Positions 37,792 to 47,280 of a DNA stretch of 49,967 bases are shown in pieces (the stretch's first letter is position 1; the number at the start of each line of letters is the position of its first letter). Made by a program: the position numbers and the translations under genes. This DNA is from Chloroflexota bacterium (GTDB lineage: Bacteria > Chloroflexota > Dehalococcoidia > JACPQK01). The stretch is from contig JACPQM010000001.1 in assembly GCA_016190505.1 (NCBI GenBank), forward strand, positions 1-49,967, in the 5' to 3' direction. The notes under the pieces were generated by a model that saw only the letters and a program-made list of their open reading frames with translations, was not told the origin of the DNA and searched no databases.

Positions 37792-39303
37792 ATGGCCGTC
37801 CGCGGCGAAGACATAGCGACCATCATCCGGCAGCAGATCGAGCAGTTCGGCGCTGAGCTCACCATGGTGGACGTGGGCACTGTGGTGGAGGTGGGCGACG
37901 GGATCGCCCGCATCCACGGCCTCTCCGGGGTCAAGTACACAGAGATGCTCCAGTTCCCCCATGACATCGTGGGGCTGGCCCTCAACCTGGAGGAAGACAC
38001 CGTGGGCGCCGTAGTCCTGGGTGACGTGAGCCCTATCAAAGAGGGGGACGAAGTCCGGGGCACGGGCCGAGTGGTTGAGGTGCCCGTGGGCGAAGGTCTC
38101 ATCGGCCGGGTGGTGGACCCCTTGGGGAGGCCGCTGGACGGCCGGGGACCTATCAAGTACAGCAAGACCCGCCCCGTCGAGCGCGTGGCCCCCAACGTGG
38201 TGCTCCGCAAGTCGGTGGACACTCCGGTCCAGACCGGCATCAAGGCCATTGACGCCATAATACCCATTGGCCGGGGGCAGCGAGAGTTGATCATCGGAGA
38301 CCGCTCCACGGGCAAGACAGCCATCGCTCTGGACACCATCATCAACCAGAGGGGCGGCGACCTTGTCTGCATCTACGTGGCCATCGGGCAGAAGGCGGCC
38401 AAGGTAGCGCAGATGGTGGGGACCCTGAACCAGTTCGGCGCCATGGAACACACCATTGTGGTGGCCGCCAACTCCGCTGAATCCGCCGCCCTCCAGTACC
38501 TGGCGCCCTATGCGGGGTGCGCCATGGGCGAGGAGATCATGGACGGGGGCAAGGAAGCCCTCATCGTTTATGACGACCTGAGCAAGCACGCTTGGGCCTA
38601 CCGGCAGTTGTCGCTGCTGCTGCGCCGTCCCCCGGGGCGCGAGGCCTACCCGGGAGACGTGTTCTACCTGCACAGCCGCTTGCTGGAGCGAGCCGCCAAG
38701 ATGCACCCCGACCAGGGCGGGGGATCTCTCACCGCTCTGCCCGTGATCGAGACCCAGGCTGGCGACGTCTCGGCTTACATCCCCACCAACGTAATCTCCA
38801 TCACCGATGGCCAGATCTACCTGGAGACTGACCTGTTCAACGCGGGCATCCGCCCGGCGTTGAACGTCGGTCTCTCCGTCTCCCGCGTGGGTGGCGCCGC
38901 TCAGACCCGAGCTATGAAAAAGGTGGCCGGACGGCTCCGGCTGGAGCTGGCCCAGTTCCGCGAGTTGGCCGCTTTCGCCCAGTTCGGCACCGCCGACCTG
39001 GACGTGGCCACCCGGCGCCAGTTGGAGCGCGGCCAGCGGCTCACCGAGTTGCTCAAGCAGGTCCAGTACGCGCCGGTACCCCTGGAGAAGCAGGTGATGT
39101 CTCTGTACGCGGGCATCAGCGGTTTCCTGGACGACGTGCCCGTAGCCAAGGTGAGTGCCTGGGAGGAACGCCTCCATAAGTTCATGGATACCACGCACCC
39201 CGAGGTGGGTAAGGCCATTGCCACCACCAGGGACATTTCGAGTGAGATCGAGGAGGCCCTGAAGAAGGCCCTGGCCGAGTTCAAACAGACGGTGAGCGTG
39301 TAG
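37792..39303 (+). CDS. atpA: ATP synthase F1 subunit alpha
   Basis: A 503-residue protein of normal length. The P-loop is [15 protein letters not shown] (the common form has Gln where Ser is). Later segments [20 protein letters not shown] and '[15 protein letters not shown]' are conserved. The C-terminus ...[17 protein letters not shown] ends in a segment (39250-39284) that is duplicated at 40054-40088, downstream of an inserted two-gene cassette. The present 3' end may therefore have been supplied by the insertion. AGGAGG precedes ATG. Confidence 0.95.
   Translation: MAVRGEDIATIIRQQIEQFGAELTMVDVGTVVEVGDGIARIHGLSGVKYTEMLQFPHDIVGLALNLEEDTVGAVVLGDVSPIKEGDEVRGTGRVVEVPVGEGLIGRVVDPLGRPLDGRGPIKYSKTRPVERVAPNVVLRKSVDTPVQTGIKAIDAIIPIGRGQRELIIGDRSTGKTAIALDTIINQRGGDLVCIYVAIGQKAAKVAQMVGTLNQFGAMEHTIVVAANSAESAALQYLAPYAGCAMGEEIMDGGKEALIVYDDLSKHAWAYRQLSLLLRRPPGREAYPGDVFYLHSRLLERAAKMHPDQGGGSLTALPVIETQAGDVSAYIPTNVISITDGQIYLETDLFNAGIRPALNVGLSVSRVGGAAQTRAMKKVAGRLRLELAQFRELAAFAQFGTADLDVATRRQLERGQRLTELLKQVQYAPVPLEKQVMSLYAGISGFLDDVPVAKVSAWEERLHKFMDTTHPEVGKAIATTRDISSEIEEALKKALAEFKQTVSV
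39250..39284 (+). repeat. Direct repeat, copy 1 (within the atpA 3' end)
   Basis: A 35-base segment, from GAGGAGGCCCTGAAGAAGG to GAGTTCAA, is repeated at 40054-40088 with one mismatch. The two copies flank about 770 bases carrying the NTase-like/HEPN pair. Confidence 0.85.
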
Positions 39304-39366
39304 GGAGGGGCCAGGGTCTATGCTGTGTTATTATGATAGCGAAACACTCGAGAAGGGGGGTGAGCG

Positions 39367-39684
39367 ATGCCAAAAGTAAAGCTGGGCGATAAGGAAGCCC
39401 AGGTGAGTGGCTGGGTAGCCGACCTCAAGGAAGCAATCCACCGCGTGCCTGAAGTAGAAAGCGCCTACATCACAGCCGAGCGAGACTATGTAGATGTTTG
39501 GATAATCATACCTGAGCGAGATACACGTGTGTTGGAACAGATTGCGGATGTCCAGTGGAAACTCTATGAAGACTTTGGCTCGGCGGAGCAGATGCCATTT
39601 GCTCTGGATTTGCACGTGATATATCGAAACGGACGACCTGCGCAGGAATTGGTGCCACAGGGAGCAATGCCGTTACCCAAATAG
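39367..39684 (+). CDS. Divergent nucleotidyltransferase-like protein paired with a HEPN gene
   Basis: A 105-residue protein. The core AIHRVPEVESAYITAERD and YVDVWIIIPERD gives an alpha-beta layout like minimal nucleotidyltransferases, with 'DVW' where the DxD should be and no GSxxxG loop, so it is probably inactive as a transferase. It lies 7 bases before a HEPN-like gene, the usual arrangement of MNT/HEPN toxin-antitoxin pairs, and would be the antitoxin. TATGAT at ~39332 may be the -10 of its own promoter. The cassette is flanked by duplicated atpA sequence. Family assignment is tentative. Confidence 0.5.
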   Translation: MPKVKLGDKEAQVSGWVADLKEAIHRVPEVESAYITAERDYVDVWIIIPERDTRVLEQIADVQWKLYEDFGSAEQMPFALDLHVIYRNGRPAQELVPQGAMPLPK

Positions 39685-39691
39685 GCGCCAG

Positions 39692-40051
39692 ATGCCAACG
39701 CGAGATGTCCACATTCAGCAAGCAGAACACAACCGCCAATTCTGGTCTAGTCTGAACGTCACTCCGCCCCTCTTTGTTGACTGGGTTGTGACCGGTATTT
39801 TCTATGAGGCCCTGCACTGGGTTGAAGCATTCCTGGCGAGCAGGGATAAGCATTCAGCCACACACAATGAAAGGCTTCTTGCATTGCAGCAATACGCACA
39901 GATGCAGAGCATCCGCAATGACCTATTTGTCCTCAAGAACGATAGCGAAAACGCCAGGTACAGATGCTACAGGCATTCAGCCCAAGACATTGGTAACGAC
40001 TTGATCCCCCGCTTGACAAAGATTGGAAGGTACGTGCGTGGGTTACTGTAG
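39692..40051 (+). CDS. HEPN-like protein (candidate RNase toxin of the cassette)
   Basis: A 119-residue, mostly helical protein. FVDWVVTGIFYEALHWVEAF, then 'HSATHNERL', then a later RYRCYRH motif resemble HEPN-type proteins with 'FY.ALH...A.L.....H..R' and a terminal R..R/Rx4-6H group. HEPN proteins are often RNases restrained by an NTase-like partner, here the gene 7 bases upstream. Its TAG stop (40049-40051) abuts the second copy of the duplicated atpA end. Confidence 0.55.
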   Translation: MPTRDVHIQQAEHNRQFWSSLNVTPPLFVDWVVTGIFYEALHWVEAFLASRDKHSATHNERLLALQQYAQMQSIRNDLFVLKNDSENARYRCYRHSAQDIGNDLIPRLTKIGRYVRGLL

Positions 40052-40053
40052 CA

Positions 40054-40128
40054 GAGGAGGCCCTGAAAAAGGCCCTGGCCGAGTTCAACAGGCCCGGTAT
40101 GGGACCGGAGGATTCCAAGGCCGCCTAG
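40054..40128 (+). pseudogene. Displaced atpA 3' end
   Basis: In one open frame it reads [20 protein letters not shown], then SKAA and TAG (40126-40128). The first eleven codons are nearly identical to the end of the intact atpA. No start codon or ribosome-binding site belongs to it. It looks like the original C-terminal end of atpA, left behind when the 39.3-40.05 kb cassette entered. Confidence 0.7.
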
Positions 40129-40209
40129 AAGCCGTGCTGTCTGCCTTGAGCCGCTTGGCACATGCTCTGAGATTCCCCTAAACATGGCCCAGGAAAGCTA
40201 GTGTGAACC

Positions 40210-41127
40210 ATGATCGTCAATCCCTATGTGGCGGTGGAAAGCCCGGTCATCCGCCTGTACTCGGTAGATTGCCTGGAAGGAATGCGCCAGGTCCTGGCGG
40301 ACGGCACGGTGAGCGTAGTGGTCACCTCGCCCCCCTATAACATAGGCGTGCAGTATGGGGTGTACCGGGACACCAAGCCCAGGGAAGAATATCTTGTCTG
40401 GATGGACCATGTAGCGCTAGAGGTCCGTCGGGTCCTAGAGCCCAATGGCTCCTTTTTTCTGAACGTAGGCACCAGGCCGAGCGACCCGTGGACCCCCTGG
40501 GACGTGGCCCAACGCCTCCGCCAGCACTTCGTCCTCCAGAACGTTATCCACTGGGTGAAGTCCATCGCCATCCCCAAGGAGGCCGCGGGGCGTTACCCTA
40601 ATATCAAGGGGGACATAGCGGTGGGGCACTACAAGCCCATTGCCGGGCACCGCTACCTGCACGACTGCCACGAGTACATCTTCCACTTCACCAAGTCGGG
40701 CGATGTGCCGCTGGACCGGTTGGCCATCGGCGTGCCCTACCAGGACAAGTCCAATATCGGACGGTGGAAGACGGCGACCGACGACCTGCGCTGCCGGGGC
40801 AACACCTGGTTTATCCCCTATCAAACAATCCGGGACCGGGCCTCGCAGCGGCCTCACCCGTCCACTTTCCCGGAGGCCCTGCCCGAGATGTGCCTCAAGC
40901 TACACGGGCTATCCCGCACGAAGCTCGTGGTTGACCCCTTCGTGGGTATCGGCAGCACGGCGCTGGCCTGCCTCAAGCTCCACGTCCCTTGCGCAGGCTT
41001 CGAGGTAGATTCCACTTACCTGGACATAGCCCGCGAGCGGCTTCTGGCGGGCGATAGGGGCTCAAGGTCTCCTAACATGGCACGGCGCAGGAGCAATCCC
41101 AACCAAGGAGGACTCCCCCTTGGCTAA
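40210..41127 (+). CDS. Beta-class DNA methyltransferase (N4-cytosine or N6-adenine), solitary
   Basis: A 305-residue protein. Catalytic motif [10 protein letters not shown] (near residue 39) comes before the SAM motif [16 protein letters not shown] (near residue 240), the beta-class order; SPPY is frequent in N4-cytosine enzymes. The following [16 protein letters not shown] helps fix SAM. No endonuclease gene is adjacent, so it is an orphan or regulatory methylase. Its last 8 bases overlap the start of atpG, so the two are translationally coupled. The AT-richer cassette just before it suggests that the whole block may be acquired. Confidence 0.85.
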   Translation: MIVNPYVAVESPVIRLYSVDCLEGMRQVLADGTVSVVVTSPPYNIGVQYGVYRDTKPREEYLVWMDHVALEVRRVLEPNGSFFLNVGTRPSDPWTPWDVAQRLRQHFVLQNVIHWVKSIAIPKEAAGRYPNIKGDIAVGHYKPIAGHRYLHDCHEYIFHFTKSGDVPLDRLAIGVPYQDKSNIGRWKTATDDLRCRGNTWFIPYQTIRDRASQRPHPSTFPEALPEMCLKLHGLSRTKLVVDPFVGIGSTALACLKLHVPCAGFEVDSTYLDIARERLLAGDRGSRSPNMARRRSNPNQGGLPLG

Positions 41128-41977
41128 CATCCGTCTGATCAAACGGCGTATTCGCTCGCTCCAGAACACGGCCAAGATCACTAAAGCCATGGAGATGATC
41201 GCCGCCTCGAAAATGCGCCGCACCCAGATGCGCGCCCTGGCGGCACGCCCGTACGCCCAGCGGGTCCAGGAGCTGCTCAGCCACCTGGCGGCCATGCAAC
41301 GGCCGGATGAGCCAGTCCATCCCCTGCTGGAGCAACGCCCCGTGAAGAAGGTGGCCATCGTCCACTTCGCCGCCGACCGGGGCCTGTGCGGGGGCATGAA
41401 CGCCAACGTCAACCGGCGGACTCTGTCCCTGGTCAAGGAGCTTGACAAACCGGTCTCGGTAGTCGCCGTGGGAAGACGCGGGCGCGACTTCGCGGCCCGC
41501 TATCTGGGCAACTTGACGGCCGAGTTCACCGGCCTGGGGGATAAAGGCGGCATTGCCGACATCCACCCTATCGCTCATCTGATCATAGAGGACTACATTC
41601 AAAAGGCGGTGGACCGCGTCTATCTGGTCTATCCCCAGTTCGTGAGCACTGCCGTGCAGCGGCCTGCGGTGCAGACCCTTTTGCCCGTTGAGCCGGCCCA
41701 CTTGGAACACGTGGGCGCGGAGTACATCTGGGAGCCCGAGAGTCCGTTGGTACTGGCCGCGCTGTTGCCACGCTACATCGAGATGCAACTCTACCACGCT
41801 TACCTGGAGGAAGTGGCCAGCGAGCAGTCCGCCCGCATGGTGGCCATGCGCAACGCCACGGACAACGCCAACGAGATTGTGGGAGAGCTGACCCTGGCCT
41901 ACAACAAAGCCCGCCAGGAAGCCATCACCAAAGAGCTACTGGACGTGGTGGGTGGCGCCGCCGCCCTGGGGACCTGA
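41120..41977 (+). CDS. atpG: ATP synthase F1 subunit gamma
   Basis: A 285-residue protein. The N-terminal helix [25 protein letters not shown] then AASKMRR and the C-terminal [25 protein letters not shown] coiled coil form the central stalk. TTG start with AAGGAGG 7 bases upstream, overlapping the methyltransferase stop. It transmits rotation between c-ring and head. The start of the next gene overlaps its stop by one base (TGATG). Confidence 0.93.
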   Translation: MANIRLIKRRIRSLQNTAKITKAMEMIAASKMRRTQMRALAARPYAQRVQELLSHLAAMQRPDEPVHPLLEQRPVKKVAIVHFAADRGLCGGMNANVNRRTLSLVKELDKPVSVVAVGRRGRDFAARYLGNLTAEFTGLGDKGGIADIHPIAHLIIEDYIQKAVDRVYLVYPQFVSTAVQRPAVQTLLPVEPAHLEHVGAEYIWEPESPLVLAALLPRYIEMQLYHAYLEEVASEQSARMVAMRNATDNANEIVGELTLAYNKARQEAITKELLDVVGGAAALGT

Positions 41978-42735
41978 TGGCCTACCGGGACCTGCGCCTG
42001 GAGAAGCGGGACGGCATCGCCTGGCTTACCCTCGACCGGCCCAACGTGCTCAATGCCTTGAGCAGCGAGCTCCTTGATGAGTTGGAGCAGGCTACCGTAG
42101 AGATCGAGGCCGACGACAGCGTGCGTGTGGTCATCCTCAGCGGAGCTGGCCGGGCCTTCTCCGCAGGCCGGGACGTTGCCGAGATCGCCGTCAAAGGCGC
42201 CCGGCAGGTGCTCCAGCGGAGCTCGGGGGGACACGTCTTCCACCGGCTGGCCCTGTTGCCTAAGCCCACCATTGCCGCGGTGCACGGCCCCTGCTTCACC
42301 GGCGCCCTGGAGTTGGCTCTGGCCTGCGACATTATCATTGCCTCCGAGGATGCCAGCTTCGGGGACACCCACGCCCGACTGGGGGTGATCCCTGGCGGGG
42401 GCGGCACACAGCGCCTGCCCCAGCGCATCGGCCCCCACCGGGCGAAGCAACTGCTCTTCACCGGCCTGCCCATCACCGCGGGGGAGGCCGAGCGCATCGG
42501 CCTGGTTAACCGCGTGGTGCCCCGCGAGCGTTTGCTGGCGGAAGCTGAGGCCATAGCCCGTGCTATACTGGAAGCCAGTCCGCACTCGCTGGCCACGGAG
42601 AAACGGTTGGTGAACGGCGATCTGGAGCCACGTCTGGCCGAGGAGACCGCCGCTTTTGCCAATCTGTGGGCTCACGGAGACAATCCTGACATACAGTCCC
42701 GCTTTGAGAAGATGCTGTCGAGGTTGAAATCGTGA
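41977..42735 (+). CDS. Enoyl-CoA hydratase/isomerase-family protein
   Basis: A 252-residue crotonase fold. Oxyanion-hole segments GRAFSAGRDVAEI and AAVHGPCFTGALELALACD are intact. The positions of the two catalytic glutamates of classical enoyl-CoA hydratase appear as His (FGDTHARLG) and Gln (AKQLLFTG), by my alignment from memory. It is therefore probably not a plain 2-enoyl-CoA hydratase but another crotonase-type enzyme. It sits between atpG and a lipoprotein gene with one- and four-base overlaps, an unusual place in an ATP synthase operon. Confidence 0.83.
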   Translation: MAYRDLRLEKRDGIAWLTLDRPNVLNALSSELLDELEQATVEIEADDSVRVVILSGAGRAFSAGRDVAEIAVKGARQVLQRSSGGHVFHRLALLPKPTIAAVHGPCFTGALELALACDIIIASEDASFGDTHARLGVIPGGGGTQRLPQRIGPHRAKQLLFTGLPITAGEAERIGLVNRVVPRERLLAEAEAIARAILEASPHSLATEKRLVNGDLEPRLAEETAAFANLWAHGDNPDIQSRFEKMLSRLKS

Positions 42736-43157
42736 GACACTGGAGAATGGCCTTTGTAGGCTTGTTGCTGCTGGGGTTAGCCTGCGCTTCCCCCAGCGCC
42801 CGGCCCACCCCAACACCGGAGCTGCCCGATTTCCTGGCTTCAGCCTCGGCTGAAGTCAAAGAGATGTACGCCTACGCCTTGGCCCACCCGGAAATACTCT
42901 CCTTCATCCCCTGCTATTGTGGTTGCGCCGATACCGGAGACCGGAGCAACCGGGACTGCTACATTAAGCAGATCCAGTCCGACGGCGCCATCGTCTACAA
43001 CAACCACGTCGTTGGCTGACAGGTCTGTCAGAGCATAACGCGTGACGTTATGCGGATGAATAGTGAGGGCACCCCTCTGCGCCAGATCCGGGACTACATT
43101 GACACCACCTATCAGGGGGTGGGCATGCCTACGAACACGCCATACCCCAGGGGCTAA
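42732..43157 (+). CDS. PCYCGC-motif lipoprotein, predicted selenoprotein (in-frame TGA at 43017-43019)
   Basis: GTG 42732 overlaps the upstream stop. Lipobox region LLLGLACAS, then a short linker. The family motif PCYCGC is followed by DRSNRDCYI. The frame meets TGA after VYNNHVVG and continues without any other stop as QVCQSITRDVMRMNSEG, then IRDYIDTTY to TAA 43155-43157. The downstream part matches the normal C-terminus of PCYCGC proteins ('DDHG..CGVCLDIA.E......G.S..EIR..IDEKY', from memory). The TGA falls exactly on the first Cys of that CxxC, giving U-Q-V-C. A hairpin with its loop 21 bases after the TGA follows. Selenocysteine is the best explanation; a TGC-to-TGA nonsense change truncating it to 95 residues is the alternative. 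Confidence 0.65.
43033..43053 (+). promoter_or_regulatory. SECIS-like hairpin downstream of the in-frame TGA
   Basis: GCATAACG (43033-43040), loop CGTGA (43041-43045), CGTTATGC (43046-43053): a perfect 8-base stem. The loop begins 22 bases past the TGA and has a G at its second position. Both agree with the described consensus of bacterial SECIS elements (apical loop 16-37 bases after UGA, G among the first two loop bases). Confidence 0.5.
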
Positions 43158-43173
43158 GTAACAGCAACAGTGA

Positions 43174-44583
<1,410 letters not shown>

Positions 44584-44613
44584 CCAAAGCGCCTTAGTCT
44601 GAAGGGGGGAACC

Positions 44614-44940
44614 ATGTCCTTCTGGGACCGCATTCTGGGCCGCAAGGAAACCGAGGTGAAGGCCTCCGTCATCCCTGAGGTCAAGGAGTCAGACCTGGCC
44701 CGGGCCGAAGCCGAGGCCCTGGACCACGCCAAACGCACGCGCCTTGCCCCCGTCATGTCCGACGCCATCTGGCGCACCGACAGTAACAAGTTCGACAAGG
44801 ACAAGAACTGCTATATCATCATGCTCAGGTGCCAGTGGACGGACAAGCTGGACAAGAAGAAGACCGGCGAGGACAAGTGGGAGTGCCGGCTGGGCCGCGA
44901 CCTCCAGGTGATCAAGGGCTACCCCAACCGCGTGGCGTGA
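44614..44940 (+). CDS. Small charged protein of unknown function
   Basis: A 108-residue protein, start ATG with GGGGG upstream, 30 bases after atpD. It begins SFWDRILGRKETEV and is rich in Lys, Glu and Asp; a mid-part DKDKNCYIIMLRCQWTDKLD suggests two strands. No domain is recognised. Closely spaced and co-oriented with atpD, it is probably on the same transcript. Confidence 0.6.
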   Translation: MSFWDRILGRKETEVKASVIPEVKESDLARAEAEALDHAKRTRLAPVMSDAIWRTDSNKFDKDKNCYIIMLRCQWTDKLDKKKTGEDKWECRLGRDLQVIKGYPNRVA

Positions 44941-45085
44941 GCCTGCTTACATCTTCCTCTAACGCGCCAAGGCACGGGCGCTAGTAAAGCATGCCCCTCG
45001 GTGGTAGGATTGGCCTTGTAATGGTTAAGTCGTGGCCTGACCTACATACGGCATCCCAAGTCGGTCCTTATCTGATTAGTACATA

Positions 45086-47215
45086 ATGAAGCTGGGCGTG
45101 CCCCGCGGGCTGTTCTATTACCAGCACTACCCCCTGCTCCGCACGTTCTTCGGCGAGCTAGGGGTGGAGACCGTCGTGTCTCCGCCCACCACACGAGAGG
45201 TGATGGCCGCCGGCTGCTCGCGGATGGTGGGCGAGACCTGCCTGCCAGTCAAGGTGTTCTCCGGCCATGTGCTCTCCCTGGCCGGCCAGTGCGACGCCGT
45301 CCTCGTCCCTTCGATACAGAGCCTGGAGCACAAGGTCTACAACTGCCCCAAGTTCATCGGCCTGCCGGATATGGTTGGCGCCCGCATCCCCGAGTCCCCC
45401 CCCGTACTTGACCCCGAGATTGACGTGGACGCAGGGGATAGGGAGCTTTACCAGGCCATTTACCGGCTGGGGCGTCGCTTCACGTGGAGCCCCATAAGGG
45501 TCAAGCGCGCCGCCGACGCCGCGATGCAGGCCCACCAGGACTACCTCCACCACATGGCTACGGAGAAGCTTTCGGCACCCCAGGCCCTACACCGGATGTT
45601 TCCTTCCCGCGAGGCCACCAGGCCCGAAGAAGGCCCACCGCCGGCCATGACCATCGCCCTCATCGGACACCCCTACGTGCTCTACGACGAGTACATCAGC
45701 CACCAGCTCGCCGCCAAGCTCAGGAAGGTGGGCGCCCGCATCGTCTATCCCAACATGGTCGCCCAGGACAACCTCCGTTCGGCCCTGCTCCAAGTGGTGG
45801 AGCGGCCTTACTGGACCTGCGAGGACGAGATCCTGGGCGCGGGAGCCTACTACCTCCAGCAGTGCGAGGTATCCGGCGTTATCTCCGTTTCACCCTTCGG
45901 CTGCGGTCCTGACTCGTTGATGCTGGATCTGCTTGGGCGCTACGCCAAGCGCACGGGCAAGCCATACATGCAACTCGTGGTAGACGAGCATACCGCCGAG
46001 GCCGGCCTGGTGACCCGCCTGGAAGCGTTCCTGGACACGCTCTCGCCACGGCAAGCCACCCGACCCAGTCCCGCCTATTCGGGACCGCTAATCCGCACGG
46101 AGCAAGCACCCCGGGGCATAGGCGCGCTGGGCATACCCAACCTCGGCGACAAGTGCGTCGCGTTCAAAAGCATGGCGAAGGATGCGGGCTTTACGCTGTT
46201 GGTGCCGCCAGTCACCAGGGAGACCTTGAGTCTGGGCGTGCGCTACTCCCCAGAATCAGCCTGCATACCCTTCAAAGGCATTCTGGGCAACTTCATCCAG
46301 GCACTGGACGAGGGTGCCGATACCCTGTTCATGGTAACCAGCTTCAATGCCTGCCGAATGGGCTATTACTCCAAAGTCCAGGAGCAGATCCTCCGGGACA
46401 TGGGCTACAAGTTTCAATTCCTGCGCTTTCATAGCTCAGACCGTGGCGTGCCCGGGGTGCTGCGGGCCATCAAGCGCTGGTCTAACGGGGCATCGTGGCC
46501 CAAAGTCATCTCCGTGTTCCGGCTGGGCGTAGCCAAGCTACAGGCCCTGGATGCCCTGGAGCGCGAGGTGCAGAGCACCCGCCCTGTGGAGACGGTAAAG
46601 GGCACCGCCGACCGGCTGTACCGGGAGGCCATCGAGGCCATGGACAGCGCCGCCACCATGGGCGCAGCAAAGCGGGTCGTCCAACTCTACACCGAGAAGC
46701 TGCGCCAGGTCCCCCGGACCGAGGGCACTCACCCGCTCAAGGTTGCTATCGTGGGCGAGCTCTACGTGGTGATGGTCCCCTTCGTCAACTTCGACATCGA
46801 GGCCGAGCTGGGCAAGATGGGTGTAGCGATACGGCGGAGCCGCTCCACCTTCCTGTCCGAGTGGACGAAGTTCGCTGGCTTTCTCAATACCCTGAACGCC
46901 GAAAAAGCCGAGTTGCGCGACTACGCTGCTCCCTACCTGCGCCGGGACGTTGGTGGTCACGGCCTGGAATCGGTGGGCGAACGGGTGCGGCTGGCTAACG
47001 CCTACGACGGCGTGATCCACCTGGCCCCCTTCACCTGCATGCCCGAGGTCGTGGCCCAAAACATCATGCCATCCATCCCCGAGGGCCTGCCCATACTGAC
47101 CTTGCACTGCGATGAGCAGATGGGCCGGGCGGGCGTGCTGACCCGCATCGAAGCCTTCGTGGACCTGCTGGAACGAAGACGCCAAGCCTCTAACGGGCGC
47201 CCAGCACAGGCATAG
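45086..47215 (+). CDS. COG3580-COG3581 fusion (2-hydroxyacyl-CoA dehydratase/activase-related)
   Basis: A 709-residue protein. Residues 1-~335 form a DUF2229/COG3580-like half (LGVPRGLFYYQHYPLLRTFF, GETCLPVKVFSG, VSPFGCGPDSLM, VVDEHTAEAGLVTRLEAF). Residues ~345-709 form a COG3581-like half (IPNLGDKCVAFKSMAKDAGF, ESACIPFKGILGN, FNACRMGYYSK, ending HLAPFTCMPEVV and CDEQMGRAGVLTRIEAF). These are usually separate genes or follow an ASKHA ATPase activase domain, which is absent here. Conserved Cys residues in both halves suggest Fe-S binding. The family is linked to activation of CoA-ester dehydratases and benzoyl-CoA reductases; the substrate is unknown. Confidence 0.8.
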   Translation: MKLGVPRGLFYYQHYPLLRTFFGELGVETVVSPPTTREVMAAGCSRMVGETCLPVKVFSGHVLSLAGQCDAVLVPSIQSLEHKVYNCPKFIGLPDMVGARIPESPPVLDPEIDVDAGDRELYQAIYRLGRRFTWSPIRVKRAADAAMQAHQDYLHHMATEKLSAPQALHRMFPSREATRPEEGPPPAMTIALIGHPYVLYDEYISHQLAAKLRKVGARIVYPNMVAQDNLRSALLQVVERPYWTCEDEILGAGAYYLQQCEVSGVISVSPFGCGPDSLMLDLLGRYAKRTGKPYMQLVVDEHTAEAGLVTRLEAFLDTLSPRQATRPSPAYSGPLIRTEQAPRGIGALGIPNLGDKCVAFKSMAKDAGFTLLVPPVTRETLSLGVRYSPESACIPFKGILGNFIQALDEGADTLFMVTSFNACRMGYYSKVQEQILRDMGYKFQFLRFHSSDRGVPGVLRAIKRWSNGASWPKVISVFRLGVAKLQALDALEREVQSTRPVETVKGTADRLYREAIEAMDSAATMGAAKRVVQLYTEKLRQVPRTEGTHPLKVAIVGELYVVMVPFVNFDIEAELGKMGVAIRRSRSTFLSEWTKFAGFLNTLNAEKAELRDYAAPYLRRDVGGHGLESVGERVRLANAYDGVIHLAPFTCMPEVVAQNIMPSIPEGLPILTLHCDEQMGRAGVLTRIEAFVDLLERRRQASNGRPAQA

Positions 47216-47280
47216 GTTACTGGCAGCCACAGGGCGCCGATGTTAATATACATTGGCAGAGGCAGCGGCGAGCAGGCGTG

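Noticed and set aside
37744-39198. Long minus-strand frame opposite atpA
   Set aside because: Antisense shadow of a conserved gene, rich in His/Gly/Val without any motif.
39367-39684. Active nucleotidyltransferase
   Set aside because: Neither the GSxxxG/S loop nor a DxD pair is present. Only a general fold resemblance and the HEPN neighbour support the relation.
43017-43030. TGACAG-GT-CTGTCA as the SECIS element itself
   Set aside because: Its loop resembles the fdhF loop but begins only 3-4 bases after the TGA, inside the ribosome's footprint. The hairpin at 43033-43053 fits the known distance.
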